This document shows, piece after piece, positions 16,812 to 24,928 of a DNA stretch of 64,000 nucleotides (positions are counted from its first letter, which is position 1; each line of letters begins with the position of its first letter). The notes below the pieces were generated by a model. It saw nothing but the letters and a program-made list of their open reading frames with translations. It was not told the origin of the DNA and ran no database searches. Source of the DNA: Shimia sp. R10_1 (GTDB taxonomy: Bacteria; Pseudomonadota; Alphaproteobacteria; Rhodobacterales; Rhodobacteraceae); the NCBI RefSeq assembly GCF_017744095.1, contig NZ_JAGHQX010000004.1, positions 186,001-250,000 on the forward strand, given 5' to 3'. A program made the position numbers and the translations under genes.

Positions 16812-17573
16812 ATGAAGAATACGCAATGGACACCGTCTCGCGGTACGGGTTTGGCGATGTTGATTTCGTTGATTTGTACGGGGTTTGTGACCCTTGTGGT
16901 GAATGCGCAAATCTATCCTGCACGCTGGCAGTTCGCGGCGTTCTATCCTGATAAAACGTCAGAAAGACCCTACACCATCAGTGAGTCGATCGGTGATCCA
17001 CGCATTGGCGAGCCCTTTGCCGACTGGATGCTTTTGTGTGCGCCGATCTTGTTTGTCGGAGTTGTGTTGCTGTGTCTGCCGGCGTTGCGCGCTTTGCAAA
17101 CAAGTGGAGCCGACGCCAAAGCGGTGCGCCGGATTACTTTGCTGACTTGGGGGCTGTTGTTGCTGCAGGCGATGGCTTGTGTCGGATTGGTAATCCTGAG
17201 CCAATATCGCTTTCCACATTTTCGCGATGAGCATATGCTTGGCAGCTATTTGTTTTTCTTCAGCCAAGCACTTGTTGTGGTGGCGGGTGAATTCCTGTCA
17301 CGCAGCTATGCGCGGCTTGGTGCAGAGGGGCGTGTTCTGACACCCCGTTATGCGCTTTGGCGTCGGGCTTATGTTTGGGTGCCGATTGCGCTGGGGGTGA
17401 GCTATCTGGTGTTCTTCCTTGGCAAAGGGCATGCGCCGGAAGGCCTGCGCTATGAGGTGTATTTCGTCTACACAGGCCTTGAGCTGCTGCTGCTGTCTTC
17501 GTTTTTGTTCTACGTCATGACCTTTGCGCCGGACATGTGGCGCACGTGGCGGGTGAGCCGCGCTGCGCGTTAA
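16812..17573 (+). CDS. Six-helix membrane protein of unknown function
   Basis: 253 residues from ATG 16812, 5 bp after the exporter stop with GAGG upstream. Six hydrophobic segments lie near 11-30, 70-92, 108-132, 145-168, 190-208 and 218-240. After TM1 comes a soluble loop with YTISESIGDP. The loop plus six-helix layout faintly recalls FRAG1/DRAM/SFK1-type proteins, some of which act around phosphoinositides and sphingolipids in eukaryotes, but the likeness is weak and I would not annotate it as such. It is probably co-transcribed with the exporter. Its stop overlaps that of the convergent phosphatidyltransferase gene. Confidence 0.75.
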   Translation: MKNTQWTPSRGTGLAMLISLICTGFVTLVVNAQIYPARWQFAAFYPDKTSERPYTISESIGDPRIGEPFADWMLLCAPILFVGVVLLCLPALRALQTSGADAKAVRRITLLTWGLLLLQAMACVGLVILSQYRFPHFRDEHMLGSYLFFFSQALVVVAGEFLSRSYARLGAEGRVLTPRYALWRRAYVWVPIALGVSYLVFFLGKGHAPEGLRYEVYFVYTGLELLLLSSFLFYVMTFAPDMWRTWRVSRAAR

Positions 17574-18187
17574 TTCTCCGAAGACGTATCGGCGTCTTTG
17601 GCGCGCAGCATTTGAGTGGCACGTTGAGCGCGCTGCAGGGCGGTGAAATGCGACAGAAGCGCAAAGCCGCCCAAACCCCATGTGACAACCCAGCTGCCGA
17701 GAGCGCCTGCGAGCAGGAGCATGGCGCAGAGGTAAATTACCCGCTCCATGCGCTCAAAAAAGTCGGGCCAATCTGTGTTGGACACAGGCATTTCGATGGC
17801 GGTGCGCGCCTTTGCGTAAGATGTGATGACAGAGCCTGAGAAACAGGCAAGCGCCAGCGGCCAAGCATCGTGCATATGGGCTAGCGTGGCAAGCACCACC
17901 AGCTCTTGGTAGCGGTCGACCATGGCATCAAAATAGCCGCCTGCTTTGGTGGACATGCCGCGCCGCCGCGCCACTGCGCCATCCAATGCGTCAAAGACGA
18001 AGGCGAGGATCAGCGTCAGGCCATAAGCCACGGGCGACCCATGCCAGAGGTAGGCAAGCGACACCGCAATCACGAGCAAAAGGCCGATAAACGTCACCTG
18101 ATTTGGGGTCAGCTTGGCTTTCACCAGAGGGGTGGCCATGGCCTCCCACAGAGGGTCAATTGTCGATTTCATGAGCCCGTCGATCAT
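17570..18187 (-). CDS. CDP-alcohol phosphatidyltransferase
   Basis: 205 residues with several membrane helices. The complete family motif D-x2-D-G-x2-A-R-x8-G-x3-D-x3-D is present: D66, D69-G70, A73-R74, G83, D87, D91. These enzymes displace CMP from a CDP-activated lipid with an alcohol. Because myo-inositol-3-phosphate synthase is encoded in the same operon, the likely product is a phosphatidylinositol(-phosphate) or an inositol-phosphoceramide analogue. PgsA/PssA-type activity cannot be excluded. The ATG at 18187 has AGGA six bases upstream. This is the last gene of the ten-gene minus-strand cluster, 10 bp after the FGGY kinase. Confidence 0.9.
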   Translation of the reverse strand: MIDGLMKSTIDPLWEAMATPLVKAKLTPNQVTFIGLLLVIAVSLAYLWHGSPVAYGLTLILAFVFDALDGAVARRRGMSTKAGGYFDAMVDRYQELVVLATLAHMHDAWPLALACFSGSVITSYAKARTAIEMPVSNTDWPDFFERMERVIYLCAMLLLAGALGSWVVTWGLGGFALLSHFTALQRAQRATQMLRAKDADTSSEN

Positions 18188-18197
18188 GGTGTGTCCT

Positions 18198-19718
18198 TTA
18201 AGTGTAGCTGCGGATCAGGCGGCGGCGGATTTTATTGAGTTTGTCAGCGCGAGCGGCCAGTGCATCGGCGCGATCTTTGTTCGGCGAATAGAAGGCAGAG
18301 CTCCGCAATTTCAGAGTGGCAGCAGCATCTGTGACAGACGGTGCCCAGCCCATCAGCGGTGCCGCCAGTGTTGCGGTGCCCAGCATCCCAGCATGGCGGG
18401 CGCTGCAAACGCGAATGTCCCGATTAAGAGCGTCTGCCAGAGTCTGTGCAAAGATTGGATTGGCAGCTGCACCGCCGACGATGGACAGGGCCCCGGAAGT
18501 CTGAACACCCTTTTCGCGCTCCACTTTGGACATGGCCCATCGCAGGTTCAATGCGACGCCTTCAACAGCGGCGCGGCGCATGGCGGCGCTGTCATGGTGC
18601 AGGCTGAGGCCATGGAACGTGCCGCGGAGGCTGTCATTGTCCACGGGGACACGCTCACCTGCGAGCCACGGCAGGAAGAATGGATCATCCGCCTGAGGTG
18701 TGCCAAGGTCGTCAAATCCGGTCTCGACAGCGCCACCGCCGGTGACGTTGCAAACCCAATCGAGGGCGGAGCCTGCGTTTTCCTGACTGGCGATCAGGAG
18801 CGGGCGAAAGTTCAGACCTGTGGTGACGGTGGCATAGGAATGGGGGACGCTCAGGCGGCGGTTGGGGAAGAACCCTGCGATCCATGCAGACGTGGCAATA
18901 GAGATGTGCAGCGCGCCATCTGCCACTTCACCAGACCCCAATGCAGAAGCCATCACGTCGGATGTGCCGCCCAGCACTTGCACCTCTGGTGGCAGACCCA
19001 GCTCTGCGGCGGCTTGCGGGGTGAGGGTGCCGACAACGGCGTCAGCCTGTGTGATCGGGGCGAGTTTGCTGCGGTCAATACCGGTGAGCGTGCACAGCGT
19101 ATCGGACCAGCCTTCACGGCCTTGTCGCGTGTCCATCACCCAGCTTAGGTTGGCGCTTTCCGGGCTGGTGGTGATCTCGCCAGTGGCGCGGTGAATGAGC
19201 CAGTCTTTCACATCCATCATCCAGCGGGTGCGGGCGTAGATCTCTGGCTCTTGCTGCATGATCCAGAGCATTTTGGCGGTTGGATCCATGCCGTTTTTTG
19301 CCGGAGCGCCATTGGCGATGCGTAACCATTTGGCCAGACGCGGAATGTTGTAGCCGAGCACCTCAGGGAAGCCGCCGATCAGCTTTTGCCCCAAGGGTGC
19401 TGCGCGTTTGTCGAGCCATGTCAGGCAGGGGCGCAAGGGAGTGCCCGCCTCGTCACAGCAAATCAGCCCGAGGAGTTGTGAGGAAAATACCAGTGCGGAG
19501 GCGCGTTTGGAGAGGTCGGGGACGTCACGGCGGAGTGCCGCCAGTGCGTGTGCCAGAGCGCCCCACCAGTCTTCAGGGGTCTGTTCGGCCACACCGCCGG
19601 GCGCCAAAGAGAGCGGATAGGTCTCGGTCACACGTGCCAAAATGGTGAGGGAGCTGTCGACAACACCAACCTTTACGCCGGAGGTGCCAAAATCCGCTGA
19701 AATGACCAGATCGCCCAT
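18198..19718 (-). CDS. FGGY-family carbohydrate kinase
   Basis: 506 residues from ATG 19718 (a longer frame to 19904 exists but lacks family sequence). The N-terminal ATP-binding phosphate-1 motif is ISADFGTSGVKVGV. The middle has WLDKRA and DWLIHRATG, and the C-terminal nucleotide region is IVGGAAANPIFAQTLADAL. The size and these motifs fit xylulokinase-like FGGY kinases, which phosphorylate sugars or polyols. In this operon a polyol such as inositol, glycerol-like or pentulose substrates are conceivable. The 106-bp gap upstream is the largest in the cluster, so a secondary promoter is possible. The exact substrate cannot be read from the sequence. Confidence 0.85.
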   Translation of the reverse strand: MGDLVISADFGTSGVKVGVVDSSLTILARVTETYPLSLAPGGVAEQTPEDWWGALAHALAALRRDVPDLSKRASALVFSSQLLGLICCDEAGTPLRPCLTWLDKRAAPLGQKLIGGFPEVLGYNIPRLAKWLRIANGAPAKNGMDPTAKMLWIMQQEPEIYARTRWMMDVKDWLIHRATGEITTSPESANLSWVMDTRQGREGWSDTLCTLTGIDRSKLAPITQADAVVGTLTPQAAAELGLPPEVQVLGGTSDVMASALGSGEVADGALHISIATSAWIAGFFPNRRLSVPHSYATVTTGLNFRPLLIASQENAGSALDWVCNVTGGGAVETGFDDLGTPQADDPFFLPWLAGERVPVDNDSLRGTFHGLSLHHDSAAMRRAAVEGVALNLRWAMSKVEREKGVQTSGALSIVGGAAANPIFAQTLADALNRDIRVCSARHAGMLGTATLAAPLMGWAPSVTDAAATLKLRSSAFYSPNKDRADALAARADKLNKIRRRLIRSYT

Positions 19719-19824
19719 GGGTGTTTTCAAATGCCTCAGAGTCTTTGTTTTTGGTAATACCGCAGGCCATAGGGGCCTGTTTGGGTCTCTCATGCCATGA
19801 GGCGCTTGGCAAGGTCGTGGTGGT

Positions 19825-20949
19825 TCAATGGTGCTTGAGCAGGGCCTCTTCAAAAAGTGTGAGGTACTCTTGCCCAACCGTCGCCACGTCAAAGCTGCGG
19901 GCATGGGTGTTTGCCCAATTGCTCAAGTCCGTACGGTGCGCGGTATCGGTTGCCAGCTGGTGTATCTTCTCAGCAAGTGCTTGCGCGTCACCGGGCGGGA
20001 CAAGCAGATCTGCGCCTCTGCCTGTCATGACCGTGCGAAACCCATCATTGTTTGCCGCCACCGGAAGTGCGCCAGCGGCCATGGCTTCGATCAGGACAAG
20101 TCCGAAGCTTTCACCATGCAAAGCAGGGGCCGCGAAAATATCGGAGCTGGCGATTAAGGCGCGTGCATCCGCGTTGTTGGGCGGAGGCTGGAATTGAATG
20201 TTGGTCAGTGCATGCTGCTTGGCGTAGGCGCGGAGTGTGTCCTCTTCCTCGCCGCTTCCCGCGATGATGAGCTCGGCATCGGGCAGTTTGTTTTGCAGAC
20301 TGCGCCATGCCTCCAGCAAAACGGCTACCCCTTTGCGCGCCTCAAGGCGACCCATGTAAGTGATGCGGAAGCTGTCAGAAGAAGGTGTTGCCTCTGCCGC
20401 TGCGCGCCAGGAAGAAAGGTCGATTGCCGGCGGCAGGATCAGCGGCAGCGGGCGCGCATTCTCAGCTTTCCACTGTTCGTAAGGCGCGTCAGATGGGACA
20501 ACGACGCGACTGATGCGCCGATTAAAGTAATGCCCAACGCGGCGCAGTGCCCAGGACATGGGGTCAAAGCTCTCGCTTTCCGGTAAGGTTGCGTGGAAGG
20601 TGGCGATCGCAGGCAGCTTCAAGGCGCGCCACATTTGCCACGGCAGGAGCGGGGTCCATGGGGTGTGCATATGTACGACGTCTGCGCCCCAGTTTTTCAA
20701 AGCAACCACCGCCTTAGCGCGCTGGGCACGGGAGGCGCGGCTGACCTCAAAGGCGGTGCCGTGGATCGCGAAGGGCCGCGCGGTGCCAACTGTCATGAGG
20801 CTCTCTTCGCGATGATCTGGATTGCCGGGCGGTGCGACGATGCGGACGTCATGACCCTGATCGCGCAGCCATGCCGAGAGGTCGCGCACGTGGGATTGCA
20901 CGCCGCCGGGGCGGTCCATCGCATAGGGGGTGAGCTGAACGATTTTCAT
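19825..20949 (-). CDS. GT4 glycosyltransferase resembling PimA
   Basis: 374 residues from ATG 20949 (AAAGG upstream). It is a GT-B enzyme of family GT4: the N-terminal PGGVQSH loop (14-20) is the same as in mycobacterial phosphatidylinositol mannosyltransferase PimA, and the donor-side motif GESFGLVLIEAMAAG carries the EX7E residues. PimA adds mannose from GDP-mannose to the inositol ring of PI on the inner face of the membrane. With MIPS and a CDP-alcohol transferase in the same operon, glycosylation of an inositol lipid is the best inference. The sugar is unknown. It overlaps the LptG-like gene by 4 bp. Confidence 0.85.
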   Translation of the reverse strand: MKIVQLTPYAMDRPGGVQSHVRDLSAWLRDQGHDVRIVAPPGNPDHREESLMTVGTARPFAIHGTAFEVSRASRAQRAKAVVALKNWGADVVHMHTPWTPLLPWQMWRALKLPAIATFHATLPESESFDPMSWALRRVGHYFNRRISRVVVPSDAPYEQWKAENARPLPLILPPAIDLSSWRAAAEATPSSDSFRITYMGRLEARKGVAVLLEAWRSLQNKLPDAELIIAGSGEEEDTLRAYAKQHALTNIQFQPPPNNADARALIASSDIFAAPALHGESFGLVLIEAMAAGALPVAANNDGFRTVMTGRGADLLVPPGDAQALAEKIHQLATDTAHRTDLSNWANTHARSFDVATVGQEYLTLFEEALLKHH

Positions 20950-22094
20950 GGTGTGACCTTTGGCAGGTGTTTGCGAGGCAGACGCGGCAGATACCCCGAA
21001 AGCCGCAGCTGTAGAAGGCAAGCGAGACCAAATGCAAACACTGCGGGAAGCGTGGCGGCCAACAGAGGTGGCAGGACACCATGGATTCCAAGTGCCCAGA
21101 ACACTTTGACGGAGACCACGGCGAGATAGCCAATGGCCGCGAGAGCCAGTAGCAAGAAGGGAGACAGGCGGCGGCCTACTGTGCCCTGGCTTGCCAGACT
21201 CACGCCGAGGAGGGCGAAGATGGCCGGCAGGAAAATCGCCACTTTGCGCACAGCAAGCGCGGTTGCCGCGTCCGAAGAAGCGGCATCATCTGGCGCTGTA
21301 GCAATGGCGCGGAGCGCGTGGTTCGGGAGGTAGTAGGCATCCACGCCGAACCAGCGCACGGTTTCGGGATCTAAGTTGAATGGCATATCGAGGCGCGGCT
21401 CTGCGCTTGGGGCGCTGGCGTTTGCAACGTCCCAGACTGTGACGTCTTCGAAGGTCCAGACACCCTCATCAAAGCTGGGATGCGCGGCGCGTGCATGTAG
21501 CACGTTTGTGAGTTTCGGCTCCGTCAGCCCGTCAAACAGCATCACATCATTCAGCTTTGGGTTTTCGCCTCTCGTGAGTGTTGCGCGTAGGGCGCGGGTG
21601 TCATCGATCACCCATTGCGTGCCCATGTCCGTTTCGTTGTACCGCTTGCCGTAGTCACCAAGATTGGCCGCGACTTGCCCTGCCACAGCTTCCGGGCGCA
21701 GCCAGTTTTCGCCCGCCATTTGTAAGCCGCCCAGTAGGAGCCCCGATATCAATAAGGCGGCGATACGGAAGCTGGGGCCAGCGCCAGCGGCGGCGAGGAT
21801 CACATCGTCCTGCCTCTGGTGACGCAGCAGCGTAACGACAAACCCTCCGGCAAGGCAGGCCATGGTGAGCAGACGCGTGACAATGTCCACGCTGCGATAC
21901 CCAATGTAGGGCAGTAGAACGGAGATCAGCGAAGCATCGGTGGCCTGTGCCTGCGCTTGAACGGAGCCCAGCCATTTGGCGAGATCGATGGCAAGCGCCA
22001 CAACAAGCAGGGTGAACATCATAAACCCAATGGCGGCGAGATCTCCGCGCACCATGGCACGTACCGCAAGGCCTGTGTGTCGCTGCGCAATCAT
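20946..22094 (-). CDS. LptG-like permease paralogue (LptF/LptG family)
   Basis: 382 residues: one or two N-terminal helices (about 17-45, 60-85), a third near 100, a periplasmic beta-jellyroll-like middle (130-280) and three C-terminal helices (about 300-370). This is the LptF/LptG (YjgP/YjgQ) layout. Canonical LptFG with LptB extract lipopolysaccharide from the inner membrane. Here the pair lies inside a lipid-synthesis operon with no lptA, lptB or lptC, so it is likely a specialised copy handling the lipid made by the neighbours, using a shared or distant ATPase. It overlaps both flanking genes by 4 bp. Confidence 0.8.
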   Translation of the reverse strand: MIAQRHTGLAVRAMVRGDLAAIGFMMFTLLVVALAIDLAKWLGSVQAQAQATDASLISVLLPYIGYRSVDIVTRLLTMACLAGGFVVTLLRHQRQDDVILAAAGAGPSFRIAALLISGLLLGGLQMAGENWLRPEAVAGQVAANLGDYGKRYNETDMGTQWVIDDTRALRATLTRGENPKLNDVMLFDGLTEPKLTNVLHARAAHPSFDEGVWTFEDVTVWDVANASAPSAEPRLDMPFNLDPETVRWFGVDAYYLPNHALRAIATAPDDAASSDAATALAVRKVAIFLPAIFALLGVSLASQGTVGRRLSPFLLLALAAIGYLAVVSVKVFWALGIHGVLPPLLAATLPAVFAFGLACLLQLRLSGYLPRLPRKHLPKVTP

Positions 22095-23218
22095 CGGCGC
22101 ACCTCTGGCTTCATCAGCGCCTCTCCGCGCCAGATCAGATAGGCGAGCGGCGGGCCAAGGTAGAGCCCTGCAGCTGCAGCGCAGATCAGAGCTGTGGGCA
22201 GGCTTGACGCGAGTCCGGAGAGGATCGCCCCACTGGCAACATCGCTGCTCATCATGATGAGCACGGCCAGTGGCAACGCCACAAAGCGTAACGGGCCGCC
22301 ACCGCCTGCGACGAGTGCTGCCAATGCCAAAAGACCAGCCATAGGCACCATTAGGGCGCGAGACAGAAGCCGGGTGATTTGCCCAGTTTCGACCTCAGAA
22401 AGGCTGAGGAGCTTTTCTGCGGCACCGCGCGTGGTGTCGGTTTGAGGCAGGGCGTCGGACATGGAAAAGGCAAAGTTGGCAGATTTTGTGGCAAAGCTGT
22501 TCAGTGGTCTGATCGCGGTGGCTGTAGTCGGATAAGGACCTTCAAGGACATTGAGCGCTTGCAGTTCGATCGTATGCGTGTCGGACGGGGCTGTGTTGGT
22601 GACGTACCAGTTTTCAGAGTTTGCGGTGCGCCATCCCCCTTTGATGTCGGGCTGAAACACAAAGAGGTGTCCACGTTGGTCTGTGAGCGCTTCTGAGGGT
22701 GTTGCGATGAAGGTGGTGTCGCCGAGGGTTTGAAGGGTGGTCTCGCGCCCGCCTTCCTGAATGCGGGTGAGAACGTAGTCCTTTTGCAGAGCGATAAGCG
22801 CAAGGCGTTCTCCAAACTTGGCGCTGGGCAAAATCAGGCCAGCATTGGCAAAGCTGAGCGCACCACCAATGAGGCCGAAGGTCAGGACAAAGCTGACGAC
22901 CCGGCCCCAATGCACGCCTGCTGTGGCGAGGATCATCAGCTCGCCACGATTGCGGGCGTCCTGCGTGGCAAAATATGTGGCGATCAGGAGGCTCATTGCG
23001 AGGGCAAGATCCAGAATTTCCGGCACTTTGAAGCTCAAAAGATGTGCCACATCCAGAGGGCCACCGCCCAAGCGCAGAGCATGTTCGAGCAGTGTGGTGA
23101 AACTCTCGGCGAGGAAAATCGCCTCAATCACCAGCAACAGCAGCAGCAACCGCAAGAAAAGCGGTTTGCCCAGCACGCGCAACACAGGCAGGCGCAGGAA
23201 GGTTCCCAATCGGCTCAT
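22091..23218 (-). CDS. LptF-like permease paralogue (LptF/LptG family)
   Basis: 375 residues from ATG 23218. A TTG-started frame begins at 23287 but would overlap the upstream gene and adds no family sequence. N-terminal helix PLFLRLLLLLLVIEAIFLAES, then a segment with RNRGELMILATAGV, which matches the family's R-x-x-x-E-L-x-A-L-R/x-A-x-G coupling helix that contacts the LptB ATPase. A periplasmic domain and three C-terminal helices follow. Retention of this ATPase-contact helix implies that it works with an LptB-type ATPase encoded elsewhere. With the adjacent LptG-like gene it should form a heterodimeric lipid extractor. Confidence 0.8.
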   Translation of the reverse strand: MSRLGTFLRLPVLRVLGKPLFLRLLLLLLVIEAIFLAESFTTLLEHALRLGGGPLDVAHLLSFKVPEILDLALAMSLLIATYFATQDARNRGELMILATAGVHWGRVVSFVLTFGLIGGALSFANAGLILPSAKFGERLALIALQKDYVLTRIQEGGRETTLQTLGDTTFIATPSEALTDQRGHLFVFQPDIKGGWRTANSENWYVTNTAPSDTHTIELQALNVLEGPYPTTATAIRPLNSFATKSANFAFSMSDALPQTDTTRGAAEKLLSLSEVETGQITRLLSRALMVPMAGLLALAALVAGGGGPLRFVALPLAVLIMMSSDVASGAILSGLASSLPTALICAAAAGLYLGPPLAYLIWRGEALMKPEVRR

Positions 23219-23258
23219 ACGAGGAGTTTTGACATCTGAGGAGCCGTAGGCAAGGCGT

Positions 23259-24134
23259 TCACCACAATTGGGTGAGGAAATGGACAACCACGAGCCCGGC
23301 GCTGGCCGCGATCCAGCTGTCGAGACTGTCTAAGAGACCACCCTGCCGTGCGAGAACGCGAGGGTAATCTTTCACCCCAGCGATGCGTTTGTGGCGGGAG
23401 GCTGCGAGATCGCCCGCCACCGCAAGCGCGCCTACATAGAATGCCGTCGCTGTCGCAATGAGGGGTGAAAAATCCCAGACTGAGGATGCTGTTACCAGCG
23501 CGATGACAAGGGCGAGGGCGCCGCCTGCGAGGCCTTCGTAGGTTTTGTTCGGGCTGAGGACCGGGAAGGCCTTGTTTCGCCCGAGCAAGCTGCCGGTGAG
23601 CAGCGCGAAACTGTCAAAGATTTCAACCATTACGTAGGCCGCAAGCATAATAGCGGTCAGCGCTGGATGCGCCGCGCCATATGCGAGCAGACCCAATGGC
23701 AGGATTGGAAAGAGCAGTACGTCAGTGGCCGCGCCTTTCGCGGGTCGTGCCATCAATTGACGCGCAATAAGAAGAAACCAAAGACCTGCACAGGCAATGG
23801 CCACTGGGGCAAAGAGTGCACTGAGCACTGTCAGACCAGCGGCAGAGATCGCGGCCAGGATCACATGGGTTTGTTCTGACAAGCGTAAGGTTGCGACTTC
23901 GTAACCAATGCGGGCAGCGGCGAGTGCGAGACCTGCAATCAGGGCTTTTGGCCCCAAAAGAAAAAGCGCCAGATGGCAGAATAGGATCAGTGTGGCGCTG
24001 AATAACGTGGCCAACAAATCGAGGCTTTTGCGACGAATATTGGGGATCAGCGTCAGCAGCAGGAGGAGCAAAAAACCGGTCCCGATCAGGACCGCAGCAA
24101 CCATAGAAATGTCTTGTACGGTGGGCGTGGTCAT
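23259..24134 (-). CDS. Phosphatidate cytidylyltransferase (CdsA) family protein with altered signature
   Basis: 291 residues from ATG 24134, overlapping the SDR stop by 4 bp. About eight membrane helices. The CdsA hallmarks are recognisable: SPNKTYEG near 190 and the C-terminal SRHKRIAGVKDYPRVL plus QGGLLDSLD. Compared with the PROSITE CDS signature, K-R, K-D, G-G and both D residues are kept, but H-G-G is Q-G-G and D-R is D-S. It may therefore be a specialised CTP:lipid transferase making CDP-diacylglycerol or a CDP-activated sphingoid lipid for the phosphatidyltransferase in the same operon. That substrate assignment is inference. Confidence 0.82.
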   Translation of the reverse strand: MTTPTVQDISMVAAVLIGTGFLLLLLLTLIPNIRRKSLDLLATLFSATLILFCHLALFLLGPKALIAGLALAAARIGYEVATLRLSEQTHVILAAISAAGLTVLSALFAPVAIACAGLWFLLIARQLMARPAKGAATDVLLFPILPLGLLAYGAAHPALTAIMLAAYVMVEIFDSFALLTGSLLGRNKAFPVLSPNKTYEGLAGGALALVIALVTASSVWDFSPLIATATAFYVGALAVAGDLAASRHKRIAGVKDYPRVLARQGGLLDSLDSWIAASAGLVVVHFLTQLW

Positions 24135-24928
24135 TGCGTGTTGTGTTGCGAAATAATGCGTTTTTGGTGCCAGCGCAGAAGCGGTGCCAGCAGACTGCCA
24201 AGCCGGTTGAGCGCTGCCATCTGAAAGCCAGGCGCCACTGTGGGGCGACCTGCCCACATGCCCGCGATAAGGCGTGCGGCAATATCCTCGGGCTGCCAAA
24301 GGCCACCGCCCTCGGTGATTTTTTGTGTGGCGGCGGGTTTGGTGCGCTTTTCTTCCAGCAATTGGGGGGTGTCTGTGTCGGGGGGATATATCACCGTAGT
24401 GGTGATGTTGGCGTCCGCCAGTTCCAGGTGCAGGATTTCACCGAGCCCTCGCAAAGCGAATTTCGAGGGTGCATAGGACCCGTAGCCATAGATGCCAAAA
24501 AACGCAGCACCTGAAGAAATCAGGCCAATATGGCCTCCGCCTGCCTGAGCCATGGGTTTGCTGAGTATCTGGACAAAGGTGAGGGTGCCAAAATAGTTCA
24601 CCTCCATATGGCGCCGGTGCAGATCCGGGCTTTGCGCACGAAACAGGCCCGGTTGGGCAATGCCGGCGCTGGCTATGGCCATTTCTGGTGCGCCGAGTTT
24701 GGAAAGCGCGTTTTCAAGAGCTTCAGTCAGTGCAGGTTCATTGGCCACATCGACCGCATACGTCTCGATTTTGACCGCTGGTGCTTCTTGTAAGATTGCC
24801 TCGCGCGCGGCCAGCAGACGGCTGGCATCACGCGCGAAAAGAGCCAGATCATGCCCCTTTATCGCAAGTTGCATCGCAGCGGCAAACCCAATGCCGCTGG
24901 AGCCGCCTGTGACAAAGGCGGCGCGCAT
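24131..24928 (-). CDS. Short-chain dehydrogenase resembling 3-ketosphinganine reductase (TSC10/KDSR type)
   Basis: 265 residues. Classical SDR: cofactor loop TGGSSGIG (7-14), SAG near 87-89, catalytic Ser139, Tyr152 and Lys156 (YAPSK). The stretch YPPDTDTP at 181-188, followed by an E-x-K-R-T-K-P segment, is nearly identical to the hallmark of eukaryotic 3-ketodihydrosphingosine reductase (human KDSR, yeast Tsc10). A hydrophobic C-terminal segment could associate with the membrane. This activity would reduce the product of the oxoamine synthase encoded at the head of the operon. The likeness is from memory and not aligned, but the PPDTDTP motif is distinctive. Confidence 0.85.
   Translation of the reverse strand: MRAAFVTGGSSGIGFAAAMQLAIKGHDLALFARDASRLLAAREAILQEAPAVKIETYAVDVANEPALTEALENALSKLGAPEMAIASAGIAQPGLFRAQSPDLHRRHMEVNYFGTLTFVQILSKPMAQAGGGHIGLISSGAAFFGIYGYGSYAPSKFALRGLGEILHLELADANITTTVIYPPDTDTPQLLEEKRTKPAATQKITEGGGLWQPEDIAARLIAGMWAGRPTVAPGFQMAALNRLGSLLAPLLRWHQKRIISQHNTQ

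Noticed and set aside
18114-19148. 344-codon plus-strand frame across the FGGY kinase
   Set aside because: Opposite the FGGY kinase, which shows clear kinase motifs; the plus frame does not resemble any family.
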